Positions 34,930 through 43,957 of a stretch of 64,000 bases of DNA are shown here, in pieces. Numbering within the stretch: the first letter of the stretch is position 1; each line of letters opens with the position of its first letter. The stretch covers positions 39,549 to 103,548 of the forward strand of contig DAIPWT010000004.1 of NCBI GenBank assembly GCA_036783645.1. The letters run 5' to 3'. The stretch is from UBA4732 sp002404095 (GTDB lineage Bacteria; Planctomycetota; Planctomycetia; Gemmatales; Gemmataceae). Position numbers and translations under genes: made by a program. Under the pieces are notes generated by a model that did not search any database, was not told the origin of the DNA, and was given only the letters and a program-made list of their open reading frames with translations.

Positions 34930-36240
34930 TTATCCAACATCCTCCTGCGAATAACTGCGTTCGTACGGATTCGCCGCTATGGGTTCGCTGCTGAGAACCT
35001 CGACCTGACGAGGGTAACAGAACTCCGGCCATTTCTGCCTTTCTAGCGACAGGCCGTGGGCGACCGCGAGATAGGCCGGGGAATCCAAGGGATCCCTTGG
35101 CCTGGAGCCTGCATGACCTCGGCCAAAGTCGAGGCCGGTAGGGCTATGCCAGCTCACCGCGTAGTCGATTGGATCACGAAGGAAAATGCGTTTCGGCAGC
35201 GGGTTGGCCTCAATAACCTCTTGGACGCCTTGCCTACGCATGCCTCCCCCCGCAAGAACGACGGTTAACTGCTTCCAGCTGTGTTTCGTGGATTTCCGCC
35301 CGTCTTTCTCCTTGCAGAATCCGCTATGCCACACCGACCGAAGTTTCTCGATTAGTTTGTCTTTCAATCCTCCTTCCGCAAGTGTGTGTGCCTCCTTGCG
35401 TCCGGCGTTTTGCTTATCGTTGTTGCTGAATTGATCGCCGCCGAACGGGAACGATTCGTCCGAGTAACAGACAATAGCCCCCTCCTCATCTTGCAGGCTC
35501 ACGCGGCTGACCGAAAGCTCGGTTGAGCCGGCTCCCATATCGACCATCATGTAAAGCCCGGTCTGGGTTATCGGATCACGAGATAACGACACGAGCGGTG
35601 CCAAAGTTTCGGGAAGGACTTCAAAACGGCGGTGTTCGAGCGCAGGGACAGGAAGGTCAAGGAACTCCTTAAAGACGGGGCAGAGCCGGACAAGGTCCGC
35701 GCCTTGTGTTACGGGCGGTGCGGCGCTCTCGAAGGCGGCTTGCCAAGCCGCGTTTACCACATGTAGATAGCGCTCTTTTAGGGCTTGATCCTCAACATGG
35801 TTCATCGGAGCGGCGACGTTCAGGGAGAGTCTCGAAGTTCTCTCTTTGCCCACCGCGGTTTTGATTTTGCCGAGAATCCAGGAAAGATAAATCGCCACGA
35901 GCAGATCGGGCGTGGTTCCTTGGGGAAACTCGCTCTGGTCCCATGCTTTCAGTGGGGGAGGGGGTAGGAGGGAAACCTTTAGCGAGTTGAAGAGCTTGCC
36001 GCCTACAGACTGCGCGGCCCTCTGGCCGAAGAATAGCTGCCCGTCGCAGAGGCGCACTAGGGAAGGAGCGGCGAAGGCTGGGTGATTCGGCCCGGGTTCG
36101 TCCAAGAAAAGAACCAGCGCATTATTGGGCGCGTTCCGAACCCGCAGAATTGCCTTGGTGGAGTGAGTTCCAAAATCCAGACCGAGATTGATGACTCCCG
36201 TTTGAGCCCAAGCGGGGGAGATTACGATGAGACGCTCCAT
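34930..36240 (-). CDS. Hsp70/actin-fold ATPase without substrate-binding domain
   Basis: 436 residues. Phosphate-1 motif LGLDFGTHSTKA (about 18-30), phosphate-2 VDMGAGSTELS (about 230-241) and adenosine motif VVLAGGGMRRQG (about 324-335) define the Hsp70/actin ATPase fold. The length covers the nucleotide-binding domain only; no C-terminal peptide-binding domain or DnaK linker is present. It is the second gene of an operon after the SNF2 helicase (71-base gap). It may be an ATP-dependent switch or assembly partner of the helicase. I do not recognise a named family. Confidence 0.78.
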   Translation of the reverse strand: MERLIVISPAWAQTGVINLGLDFGTHSTKAILRVRNAPNNALVLFLDEPGPNHPAFAAPSLVRLCDGQLFFGQRAAQSVGGKLFNSLKVSLLPPPPLKAWDQSEFPQGTTPDLLVAIYLSWILGKIKTAVGKERTSRLSLNVAAPMNHVEDQALKERYLHVVNAAWQAAFESAAPPVTQGADLVRLCPVFKEFLDLPVPALEHRRFEVLPETLAPLVSLSRDPITQTGLYMMVDMGAGSTELSVSRVSLQDEEGAIVCYSDESFPFGGDQFSNNDKQNAGRKEAHTLAEGGLKDKLIEKLRSVWHSGFCKEKDGRKSTKHSWKQLTVVLAGGGMRRQGVQEVIEANPLPKRIFLRDPIDYAVSWHSPTGLDFGRGHAGSRPRDPLDSPAYLAVAHGLSLERQKWPEFCYPRQVEVLSSEPIAANPYERSYSQEDVG

Positions 36241-36311
36241 TTTTCATTCCTTCTTTCGTGTGTTGTCGTTCACATGGGATCGTATCCTTAGAATTCTGGA
36301 CTACGCTTTAG

Positions 36312-39300
36312 TCAAGCAACCGACCGAACTACCCTCACTAGACAGGCGGCGATCGGGTCGGACAGGCGGCATCGGACTTTCCGATTCTGTTCCAGTTCTG
36401 TGATCCGAGAGCGAAACATCGCGTCGGCCTTTTGCATTTGTCCCTGTAGGGCCGGTATCACCCGCGTGCGTCCCCGCGCCTCAGCAGTATTGAGTCTGGC
36501 TACTTTCACCACTCGGTCATGCTCGAATTCGGCCTCAAGCAGGCTCTTTCGCCGAATATACAAAGCCTCGTTCTCCCGCTCTTCCGCCTCATACAGAACC
36601 CGATTCCTGGCTCGGCCCTCGGATTCCATCCTTGCCCAAATCTCGGGGGGAAGGACTGGCGCGGGGTGCGACGCATCATCCTCAACCCCACGCTCCTGAA
36701 TCAGGTGCAGAAGCCGCTCCCCCTCTTCGCTTTGGAGGATTTCTTTTCCCTTCTCGGACCAGGCAATCGTTTCTAGAATCCGGCGCTCCCGATCCCGAAT
36801 CCCCTCTACTGTATGAGTGAACACGAGGATAAAATATGTCCCCTCCTGGAGATTCTCGTCTTCCTTCGGCGCGAGGATAAGTACTCCTTTGGCTGCCTTC
36901 GAGAAGACGTCCTCGAACTGCGTCCTTACCGCGGCGACGGCGGCCTTTAGAAAAGGGTGAGACACATTGATTAGGTCAGCCTGCGGATAGTCATAGGCTC
37001 TCTCCCCGTCGAAACAGAAGGTGTAGATGCCTTTGAGGCTCCGGTCCAACCACAGGTCGTCCCGGCTTGAGGCGGTTTGGATGTCTTTTCTGAGGTCGTC
37101 GGAAAGGCGGAGGCGAAAAATGTTCGCCGGCTCCTCCCAGATGCGGGCGGAAGGGTGCCGGGCCTGGAGATAACTTTCGATCACGGCGAGCATCGATTTC
37201 TCGCTGATGTACCGCCCAAGACGACCCACCCGCCTCAGCTGTTCCTTCAGGTACTCTTCGTGGCCGAACAGGTTTCCCGCGTTTCGTTCCAACTCATCCA
37301 ATCGAGTCCGCCTCTCTTCGATCGCTCGCGCTGCCTGCTCTACCCGCCGCTCCGCCTCTTTCGGCGTAAGCTTACCACTGACATAGTCTCTCTGCAACTC
37401 GCTAATTTCTTCTCCGAGAATCGCCTCCAACTGCCCGATGCTTTCCCGGAAGATTCCGATCCGTTGGTATAGCCGCAGAAGGATTCGGTCCTCCACGGTC
37501 CCCTCCACGACAATGTTCAGGATGTGAACGGTTTTCGACTTTTGCCCAAATCGGTCGATCCGGCCGATTCGCTGCTCGACCACCATGGGGTTCCAAGGAA
37601 GGTCGTAGTTAACGAGGTAATGGCAGAACTGGAAATCCAATCCCTCGCTTCCGACCTCTGTGGAAACGAGGATGCGGATTCCCGCGTCGTCGCGGAACCG
37701 CCGCATCACGTTCCCCCGCTCATCCTTGTCGGGCCTTTTTGGGTCCGAGGGTACGTCGCCGGCGATCCGCAGTGCGGCGAACCCCCTGGCCGTCAAGTGT
37801 TTTTGCAAATACCGCGAGGTTCCGACGAAGAACGTGAAGATGAGAACCTTCGCGTCCGCGTCCTCCTGCCGGACGAGTTCCAGCAGTTCCACTAGCTTCT
37901 CGAACTTGGAGTCCCGCCCTTGCAGCTGAAAGGGTAAAGAGGATGAACCTGAGTCCGGCGGCAAACCGTTGGCGGGCAGGTCGGTTGGGAGAATATCCGT
38001 CAATTCCACGGCCTCATCATCGAGCCAAGCGGTTTTCTGTGCTGAAGCCAAAGCAGCCGGGAGGCAACTGGCCGCCTGGCGCGCCCGCTGGATCTGCCCG
38101 ATGCTCATCCGCTGGTCGATCCAGCCGAGGCGTCCGCTGCCAAGAATCAATTTTCGGTACGCTTCGTCTTCTTCTTTGGTCCACTGACACTTGAATACCC
38201 TTGCCCGGCGAATCGCAGCCAATTCCTGGACGTCCCGCTTTCTGGTTCGTGTCAGCACGGACGAGAGGGGATGAAGATCCTGGACCCGCCGTTCAAGCTC
38301 GACCCACGCTTTCCTCTCCTGCGGAACAGGCCCCTCCAGATCCTGGATGATCTGAACCGCCAAAGGGTCTCGCGCCGACGGTAGCACATCGGATTCAAAA
38401 AGGGCTTGCAAGATTTGTCGAGCCTGGACCAGTTTCTCACTTCTCTCCGACCTTACCAGTAGCGCCGCTTCATGGATTCCCTTGTAACGACACAAACGTT
38501 GGTCGAACACCACATAGTCGCGGAATTCCGACGGCCGCAAGGCTTGAAGGAGAGTGAACAGATCCCTGTTCCCAAGATGGAGCGGCGTCGCGGTCAACAG
38601 AAGCGCCGCTTTAGCGACCTCGCACAGTTCCCGCAGCATCTCGGAAGTTTGGGCCGATGGGTTGCGTGCGTGGTGGGCCTCGTCCACGATCATCAGGTCG
38701 ATGTCTCCCGTCTCCGACAGGAACTGCTCTCGGAGGTCGCCGTTCCGGAGGGTCTGCATAGAAACCACGGCCCGGAGTCGTGTCCGGCCCGGATTGCGGC
38801 GTTGCCGTTCCAGATAGTCTTCCAGGTCACTACGAGTGGCAATATCAAACTCTTTGCCAAACTTCCGGCTCATCTCATCCCGCCATTTCTCCCGTAGACG
38901 AGAAGGGCAGACAATCAGAACTCGGTCCAACGGTTGCCGCGCCTCGAGTTCCGCCAGGATGAGACCGGCCTCGACAGTCTTCCCCAACCCAACCTCGTCC
39001 GCGATTAGTAGCCGGCGGTCGGGGGACTCCAGAATCTTGAGTAGGGGCTTGTACTGGAACGCTTCAAATAGAACCCGCTGAGCTCGAAAGGAATAAACCG
39101 TACTCTGATTGGCGTTGGTAATCCGCTCGACGGCGAGGGCGGAGCGAAAAGCCTGGATTCTGCCCCAACTCCCCCGCGCTGTCAGGCTCTCCAACGTTTC
39201 CGCCGGGTTCACCAGAGGTTCCAGATCGGCCTCGACTACATTCTCGACGCGTTTCGTGAACCGAACTCGATACCAATATTCCCTTCCATCAAGGGAAGCC

Positions 39301-39380
39301 TCTCGTTCAACACGCCCGATTTCCTTGGTGGATCGGAGCAGCACGGTTTCGCCGCTCTTGAAAAGGGGTTGTTGGGCCAT
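36312..39380 (-). CDS. SNF2/RapA-HepA-like superfamily 2 helicase
   Basis: 1022 residues. An SH3/Tudor-like N-terminus (GETVLLRSTKEIGRVE, about 8-60) resembles that of RapA. Helicase motifs are complete: I DEVGLGKTVEAG (about 126), II IVDEAHHAR (about 232), III LLTATPLHLG, V SEGLDFQFCHYLVNYD and VI QRIGRIDRFGQ (about 605). A coiled-coil C-terminal region follows. Such proteins translocate on double-stranded DNA and remodel complexes; DISARM DrmD and DpdE belong to this class. The ATG at 39380 (MAQQPLF) is preferred over one 21 bases upstream. The downstream ATPase gene is its likely partner. Confidence 0.87.
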   Translation of the reverse strand: MAQQPLFKSGETVLLRSTKEIGRVEREASLDGREYWYRVRFTKRVENVVEADLEPLVNPAETLESLTARGSWGRIQAFRSALAVERITNANQSTVYSFRAQRVLFEAFQYKPLLKILESPDRRLLIADEVGLGKTVEAGLILAELEARQPLDRVLIVCPSRLREKWRDEMSRKFGKEFDIATRSDLEDYLERQRRNPGRTRLRAVVSMQTLRNGDLREQFLSETGDIDLMIVDEAHHARNPSAQTSEMLRELCEVAKAALLLTATPLHLGNRDLFTLLQALRPSEFRDYVVFDQRLCRYKGIHEAALLVRSERSEKLVQARQILQALFESDVLPSARDPLAVQIIQDLEGPVPQERKAWVELERRVQDLHPLSSVLTRTRKRDVQELAAIRRARVFKCQWTKEEDEAYRKLILGSGRLGWIDQRMSIGQIQRARQAASCLPAALASAQKTAWLDDEAVELTDILPTDLPANGLPPDSGSSSLPFQLQGRDSKFEKLVELLELVRQEDADAKVLIFTFFVGTSRYLQKHLTARGFAALRIAGDVPSDPKRPDKDERGNVMRRFRDDAGIRILVSTEVGSEGLDFQFCHYLVNYDLPWNPMVVEQRIGRIDRFGQKSKTVHILNIVVEGTVEDRILLRLYQRIGIFRESIGQLEAILGEEISELQRDYVSGKLTPKEAERRVEQAARAIEERRTRLDELERNAGNLFGHEEYLKEQLRRVGRLGRYISEKSMLAVIESYLQARHPSARIWEEPANIFRLRLSDDLRKDIQTASSRDDLWLDRSLKGIYTFCFDGERAYDYPQADLINVSHPFLKAAVAAVRTQFEDVFSKAAKGVLILAPKEDENLQEGTYFILVFTHTVEGIRDRERRILETIAWSEKGKEILQSEEGERLLHLIQERGVEDDASHPAPVLPPEIWARMESEGRARNRVLYEAEERENEALYIRRKSLLEAEFEHDRVVKVARLNTAEARGRTRVIPALQGQMQKADAMFRSRITELEQNRKVRCRLSDPIAACLVRVVRSVA

Positions 39381-39551
39381 TGGTCGTACTCCGCCGCTCA
39401 TGCTTTAACTGTCCAACGAGAAGTTATTGACTTCGTTCCCTGGCCAGGCCGCCCAGTACGCGGCCTGAGAGCGGCATGTTGCCGATCTATGATCGTATCG
39501 CAGATACACGCCGAATCAAGAAAAACCCAGGTTGAAACGCCCTATAAAGCT

Positions 39552-39749
39552 ATGAAGCCCCGGCGCGAGTATTTTGTCTTGATCCTGGAATCCCTGCCCG
39601 ACGGTGCGCCGCCAATCATCCGCCTACGGCGATTCCTCAAGGCGGCGCTACGGTCCAACGGCCTTCGCTGTACTCGCATCACAGCGATGCCCGCCGACCC
39701 GTCCACCTACGGAGCGGCTTGCCCGCCTGGGCAATGCGCCGATCCCTAA
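39552..39749 (+). CDS. Small hypothetical protein upstream of the integrase
   Basis: 65 residues from ATG 39552. It reads REYFVLILESLPDGAPP then RLRRFLKAALRSNGLRC, which looks like a real short alpha/beta unit rather than a shadow. Similar arginine-rich small proteins are, as far as I recall, found beside planctomycete integrases; unverified. It is oriented with the integrase and divergent from the helicase. Confidence 0.45.
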   Translation: MKPRREYFVLILESLPDGAPPIIRLRRFLKAALRSNGLRCTRITAMPADPSTYGAACPPGQCADP

Positions 39750-39914
39750 CTCTCCTGTGTACATTCTCATGTGTATGGTTTCCGTGCAAATCCTACCGCC
39801 CTTTCCAATCGTCCCTCTTCGGGATACGAACCATCGTCCTTTGCCGGCGTCCGCCTTTCCCGACCTGAGAAGCGGGGAACGCGGCGCCGGCCTTCTCGGA
39901 AAGGAACCCTTCCC

Positions 39915-41360
39915 ATGGCAAACATTTTCCGCCGGACCTACACGCACACCGACGCCAAGACGGGCAAAAAACAGACGAAGATAGTCCGCAAGTGGTACAT
40001 CGACTACCGCGACGCCGCCGGCGTGATGCAGCGCGTGCCCGGCTTCACGGACAAGCAAGCCACGGTCCAGCTGGCCGCCGACTTGGAACGCCGCGCCGCC
40101 CGTCAACAGGTGGGCTTGATCGACCCCTACGCCGATCATTCCCGCCGGCCGCTGCTTGACCACTTGGCCGACTACCGCCGCGCCCTGGAATCACGGGGAA
40201 ACGACGCCAGCTATATCACGCAAACCGTGGCCCACTGCGCGGCCGTGTTCCAGGCCGTCGGCGCCGTCCGCCCCGCGGACCTCGACGGCGACAAGGCCGC
40301 GAACTGGTTGCTTGAACGCCGCCGCGATGGGCGCGGCCCCACCACGAGCAATCACTATCTGCGCTCGATCAAGGGATTCAGCGGCTGGATGGTCAAGAGC
40401 GGCCGATCCGCCGCCGACCCGTTCAAGCGGCTATCCGGCGTCAACGGCAAGACGGACGTGCGCCGCCGCCGTCGCGTCTTGGCCGACGATGAATGCCCCC
40501 GGCTCTTGGGATCGACCGGGAACAGCGGCCGGGTGTTCCGGGGGCTTACAGGTGACGATCGGCGTTGCCTCTACTTGGCCGCGCTGCTGAGCGGCTTCCG
40601 CGCGGCGGAACTGGCGTCTTTGTCGCCCGGCTCTTTCGACCTCGACGCCGATCCTCCTACGGCGACGGCCGAGGCCGGCTACACGAAGAACGGCCAAGAG
40701 GCCGTACAACCCTTGCCGATGGAACTGGCGGGGGCGTTGCGGCCCTTCCTGGCCGATAAGCCGGCCAACCGCCCCGTATGGCCGGGGACGTGGGCGACGG
40801 TCGCGTGGAGGATGATCCGCGCGGACCTGGCCGAGGCGCGCGCCGCGTGGATCGCCGAGGCCGGCGCCGACTTCGAGGAAGCCAAGCGGCGCGAGCGCTC
40901 CGACTTCCTGGCATATCACGCCGACGCCGGGACCGTCGATTTCCACAGCTTGCGGCACTCCTACATCAGCTCGTTGGCGCGCAGCGGCGTTCACCCCAAG
41001 ACCGCGCAGACCCTGGCCCGTCATGCGACCATCGGCCTAACGATGGATTTGTACACCCACGTCCGCTTACACGATCAAGCCGCCGCCCTGGAAGCGCTGC
41101 CCTCTTTACTGCCAGCGGCGCCGCCGCCGATGGGTTCCAGACTCGCCACGGGGACGGATTCAACCCCTAAGAATGTCCCGCTTGCAGTGGGGCTTGCAGT
41201 AAAGCTAGGCGCTCTGCCGCATTCGGACGCATCGGCAGACATCGGAGGGGGGAAATCGGCGGAAAAGGGCAATCGCCGTAACCACCTAGAAAATAAGCCG
41301 GTTGGCACTTGTTCGCACCAACCGGCGTCGAATTGCATCAGGGTGAGTGAGGGGATTTGA
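39915..41360 (+). CDS. Tyrosine recombinase (integrase) of the tRNA-His element
   Basis: 481 residues. A SAM-like N-terminal core-binding domain (about 75-165) precedes the catalytic domain. Catalytic residues are visible: Arg in SGFRAAELASL, HxxR in HSLRHSYISSL, His in LARHATIGLT, and nucleophile Tyr in MDLYTHVRL. It integrates the element into tRNA-His and excises it. The ATG at 39915 is preferred; upstream in-frame sequence lacks domain features. The last residues and the TGA stop (41358-41360) are encoded by the attachment repeat, on the strand opposite the tRNA. Confidence 0.9.
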   Translation: MANIFRRTYTHTDAKTGKKQTKIVRKWYIDYRDAAGVMQRVPGFTDKQATVQLAADLERRAARQQVGLIDPYADHSRRPLLDHLADYRRALESRGNDASYITQTVAHCAAVFQAVGAVRPADLDGDKAANWLLERRRDGRGPTTSNHYLRSIKGFSGWMVKSGRSAADPFKRLSGVNGKTDVRRRRRVLADDECPRLLGSTGNSGRVFRGLTGDDRRCLYLAALLSGFRAAELASLSPGSFDLDADPPTATAEAGYTKNGQEAVQPLPMELAGALRPFLADKPANRPVWPGTWATVAWRMIRADLAEARAAWIAEAGADFEEAKRRERSDFLAYHADAGTVDFHSLRHSYISSLARSGVHPKTAQTLARHATIGLTMDLYTHVRLHDQAAALEALPSLLPAAPPPMGSRLATGTDSTPKNVPLAVGLAVKLGALPHSDASADIGGGKSAEKGNRRNHLENKPVGTCSHQPASNCIRVSEGI

Positions 41361-41387
41361 ACCCCCGACATCCAGAGCCACAGTCTG
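41285..41387. repeat. Right attachment-site copy of the tRNA-His element
   Basis: 103 bases matching 33594-33696 with one mismatch. It ends in the anticodon arm of the intact tRNA-His, the usual crossover region for tyrosine recombinases. Confidence 0.88.
41288..41325 (-). terminator. tRNA-His terminator hairpin
   Basis: On the minus strand the stem CCGGTTGG/CCAACCGG is followed by CTTATTTTCT, a factor-independent terminator just downstream of the tRNA. It is part of the attachment repeat. Confidence 0.6.
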
Positions 41388-41416
41388 GCGCTCTAACCAA
41401 CTGAGCTACACCCACC
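41342..41416 (-). tRNA. tRNA-His (anticodon GTG)
   Basis: Read on the minus strand, the acceptor stem GTGGGTG pairs with CACTCAC (one G-U). The D arm is GCTC/GAGC, the anticodon loop CTGTGGC gives anticodon GTG, and the T arm contains TTCAAAT. An extra G at -1 opposite C73 is the hallmark of tRNA-His. CCA is not encoded. It is kept intact by the element's attachment site. Confidence 0.95.
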
Positions 41417-41569
41417 ATTCCTACCCCATCATAACCGACCGCCGCAAAATGGCAAGACTCACGGACGCGCCCGCGCCATCGTTAAAGTCGGCACGGTCTA
41501 ACAGCCGATCTTTTCTAGGGATCACGCGCACCGTGGCCCGCGCACGCATCCGTACCCAAGGTACCGGCC

Positions 41570-43030
41570 ATGACCGAAACCCGAGCGCTGCTGAACAAGA
41601 TCGCCACCTTGCGGCAACGGTTGGACCAAACCCAGAAACTCGCGTCCGAGGCGACCTCGGCCGCCGCGAATCTGCTGGATGATTGGGCGCCCACGCCCTT
41701 GGCCGTACTACAGCGCAAAGCCGACGCGGGGGACGAACATGACGCCGTTCTCGATGGGGTCGTCCGGGCCGTCGCTCCGCCCGAGTCGCCCTCCTTGCCT
41801 AATCAGCTGACGATGCGCGCCCGCCGTGTGCTGGAACGCGGCCGCGATTTGCTGATCCGCCTGCGGGACATTGCCGACGCTTTCGCGTCGCCGCTAGACG
41901 CTACCGACGCGGCCCGGCTGTTCGGCCGGGCCGACCCGTTGACCGTGCTGTACCGCGAAACGGCGGCAATGACCGATACCTCGCTGCGATTGGTGCCGAT
42001 GTTTCCGCAGATCCCTTCGGCGCAAATGCACTTGTGCGAGGGGCTGGAAGCGATCTTGGCGGTGATCGCCGGACGGCTGAAATTGCTGACGGCTGGCGTC
42101 GAAACGCGCCGCGCCGAGAATGATCGGATCGAGCGGCTTGCCACGCTTTTCACCGACCTCGACGCCGGACGGCCGGTGGACGTTCAACCGATTCTCGGGC
42201 TGGCCGAAGAGATCGTGGCGGACGCCCGTGACGGCGGCCCTCTGCTCTTTCGAGAAGGCGACCCCGGCCGGCCGGCCCACTTCGCGGCTTGTCACGGATT
42301 GACCACAGCGCGAGTGATGGCTCGCGTCGCGCGGGACGACCCCGAATGGCGTGGCCGGCTTGCCGATGCGGTGTTGGCCGCCCTACTCCACGACGCCGGA
42401 ATGGTGCGCGTCCCCGCAGAGATTCTCACCAAAACCGATCCGTTGACTCCTGAACAATGTCGGGTCGTCGAAGCGCACTGTCGCGTCGGCGCGGAGATGG
42501 CGGCGCGGCTGCGGCCCGACGCGGTATGGCTGGCGCAGGCGGTCGCCGAGCATCACGAACGCCTGGACGGTACGGGGTATCCGGCCGGCCTGCGCGGCGC
42601 CCAATTGACTTCGCTGTCGCGGCTCTTAGCGGTCTGCGACGTTTACGCCGCCGCCTGCACGGCCCGGCCGCACCGAAGAGCAAAGGAGACGCGCACGGCC
42701 CTGACCGACGTGCTGCTGATGGCCGGCAACGGCGCGCTGAATCGCGACCATGCGGAACGGCTACTGGAACTGTCCTTTTATCCGGTGGGCGCGGCGGTGG
42801 AGATGGCAGACGGTTCGCTGGGCCTCGTGACGGCGGCGCCGACGGGTCGCCGCGACCTGAATGGGCCGGCCCGGCCCGTGGTGGCCATACTCACGGACGC
42901 ACACGGCGAAAGTCTGCCGGCGCCCAGGCACATCGATCTAGCGCGGCGCGGCGACCAAGGCATTGTACGTACCCTGTCGGCGACGGAACGCCGGGAGTTG
43001 TTAGGGGCGCGGTTTCCGGAATGGGCGTGA
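41570..43030 (+). CDS. HD-GYP-type protein (candidate c-di-GMP phosphodiesterase)
   Basis: 486 residues. The N-terminal 230 residues are helical without a clear named domain. The C-terminal half has the HD-GYP pattern: HGLTTARVMARVA, LLHDAGMVRVP (HD pair, about 275) and HHERLDGTGYPAGL (about 330). HD-GYP enzymes hydrolyse cyclic di-GMP. The context (no regulator beside it) does not give the signal. The start ATG 41570 follows the intact tRNA gene, which is divergent. Confidence 0.82.
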   Translation: MTETRALLNKIATLRQRLDQTQKLASEATSAAANLLDDWAPTPLAVLQRKADAGDEHDAVLDGVVRAVAPPESPSLPNQLTMRARRVLERGRDLLIRLRDIADAFASPLDATDAARLFGRADPLTVLYRETAAMTDTSLRLVPMFPQIPSAQMHLCEGLEAILAVIAGRLKLLTAGVETRRAENDRIERLATLFTDLDAGRPVDVQPILGLAEEIVADARDGGPLLFREGDPGRPAHFAACHGLTTARVMARVARDDPEWRGRLADAVLAALLHDAGMVRVPAEILTKTDPLTPEQCRVVEAHCRVGAEMAARLRPDAVWLAQAVAEHHERLDGTGYPAGLRGAQLTSLSRLLAVCDVYAAACTARPHRRAKETRTALTDVLLMAGNGALNRDHAERLLELSFYPVGAAVEMADGSLGLVTAAPTGRRDLNGPARPVVAILTDAHGESLPAPRHIDLARRGDQGIVRTLSATERRELLGARFPEWA

Positions 43031-43043
43031 GCGGTGGAGAAGC

Positions 43044-43110
43044 GGTTTAGCCGCGACCCGAAGGGGAGCGCGTCGCCCCCCCGCGCTCCCCTTCGGGTCG
43101 CGGCTAAACC
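43044..43110. repeat. Family A palindrome
   Basis: Full copy starting GGTTTAGCCGCGACCCG between the HD-GYP and CPBP protease genes, 13 bases after the HD-GYP stop. Confidence 0.8.
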
Positions 43111-43125
43111 ACGAGGGTTTACGGC

Positions 43126-43860
43126 ATGTTTAAACCCGCCGGTCATGGCTACTTCGCCGCGACGCGCCATCCGTGGCCGTGTTTGCTGTTCCTTCTGCCG
43201 CTGCTAGGAGCTTATGAGGGCGGCGTCTTCTGGCTGGGCGGCGCTCATCCTGACGCCCTGCGCAACGGCGCCGACAACTGGGTTCGCTGCGCCCTGACCG
43301 CCCTCGGCTTACCGTTTTTCTGGCTGCCGCCGCTGGTGCTGTTTCTGATGCTGGCCGGGTGGAACGTGCTGCGCCAAGCCGACCAGCCCCGCGATCTCGT
43401 CGGCGTCCTCACCGGCATGGCGCTGGAAAGCGTCGCCTTCGCGCTCGGCCTCTGGGGCCTAAGCCGGGGGCTGGTGCCGCTTATGCAACAACTCGGCGTA
43501 CAAATGGAGATTGCCGGTGCGACGGAACCGGCGCTGCGCCAGGTCGTGACCTACCTCGGCGCCGGCATTTACGAGGAAGCGTTGTTCCGATTGACGTTGT
43601 ACTCGGCAATGGTCTGGCTGCTGCGTCGTATGGAAGCGGCGAAAATGGTGGCGATACTCCTGGCGGCCACGGCGTCGGCCACGCTCTTCTCGGCCGCTCA
43701 TCATCTCGGGCCTTACGGACAACCCTACGACAATTATCTTTTCCTGTTCCGCCTGGCGGCGGGAGTGTATTTCGCCCTGCTGTATCAGTGGCGCGGCTTC
43801 GGCGTCGCCGTCGGGGCGCACGCCTGCTACAACCTGATGGTCAGCGTCGGCGTGGCGTGA
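43126..43860 (+). CDS. CPBP (CAAX-type) intramembrane metalloprotease
   Basis: 244 residues with about seven transmembrane segments. The catalytic motifs are present: YEEALFRL (EExxxR, about residue 150), FSAAHHLG (about 190) and GAHACYNL near the end. Bacterial members of this family serve in membrane protein processing, peptide modification or immunity; the substrate is unknown. It starts at ATG 43126, just after the family A palindrome. Confidence 0.85.
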   Translation: MFKPAGHGYFAATRHPWPCLLFLLPLLGAYEGGVFWLGGAHPDALRNGADNWVRCALTALGLPFFWLPPLVLFLMLAGWNVLRQADQPRDLVGVLTGMALESVAFALGLWGLSRGLVPLMQQLGVQMEIAGATEPALRQVVTYLGAGIYEEALFRLTLYSAMVWLLRRMEAAKMVAILLAATASATLFSAAHHLGPYGQPYDNYLFLFRLAAGVYFALLYQWRGFGVAVGAHACYNLMVSVGVA

Positions 43861-43897
43861 GCGGGCCGTCGTCAGGGTTTTCAATGCGGCGTAGTTA

Positions 43898-43957
43898 CTA
43901 ACCCGAAGCGCAAGCGAGGATTTCGACAAAACTCCTCGCTTGCGCTTCGGGTTAGTT
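43898..43957. repeat. Palindrome, family H, between convergent genes
   Basis: Arms ACTAACCCGAAGCGCAAGCG and complement. The stop of the convergent glycosyltransferase gene (43956-43958) overlaps its right edge. Confidence 0.8.

Noticed and set aside
34720..35046. Open frame of about 100 codons on the plus strand at the end of the ATPase gene
   Set aside because: Its second half is antisense to the ATPase gene and the middle is the repeat hairpin; no protein-like features.
33594..41416. Prophage or conjugative plasmid
   Set aside because: No capsid, terminase, tail, replication or transfer gene is present; the content fits a small integrative island only.
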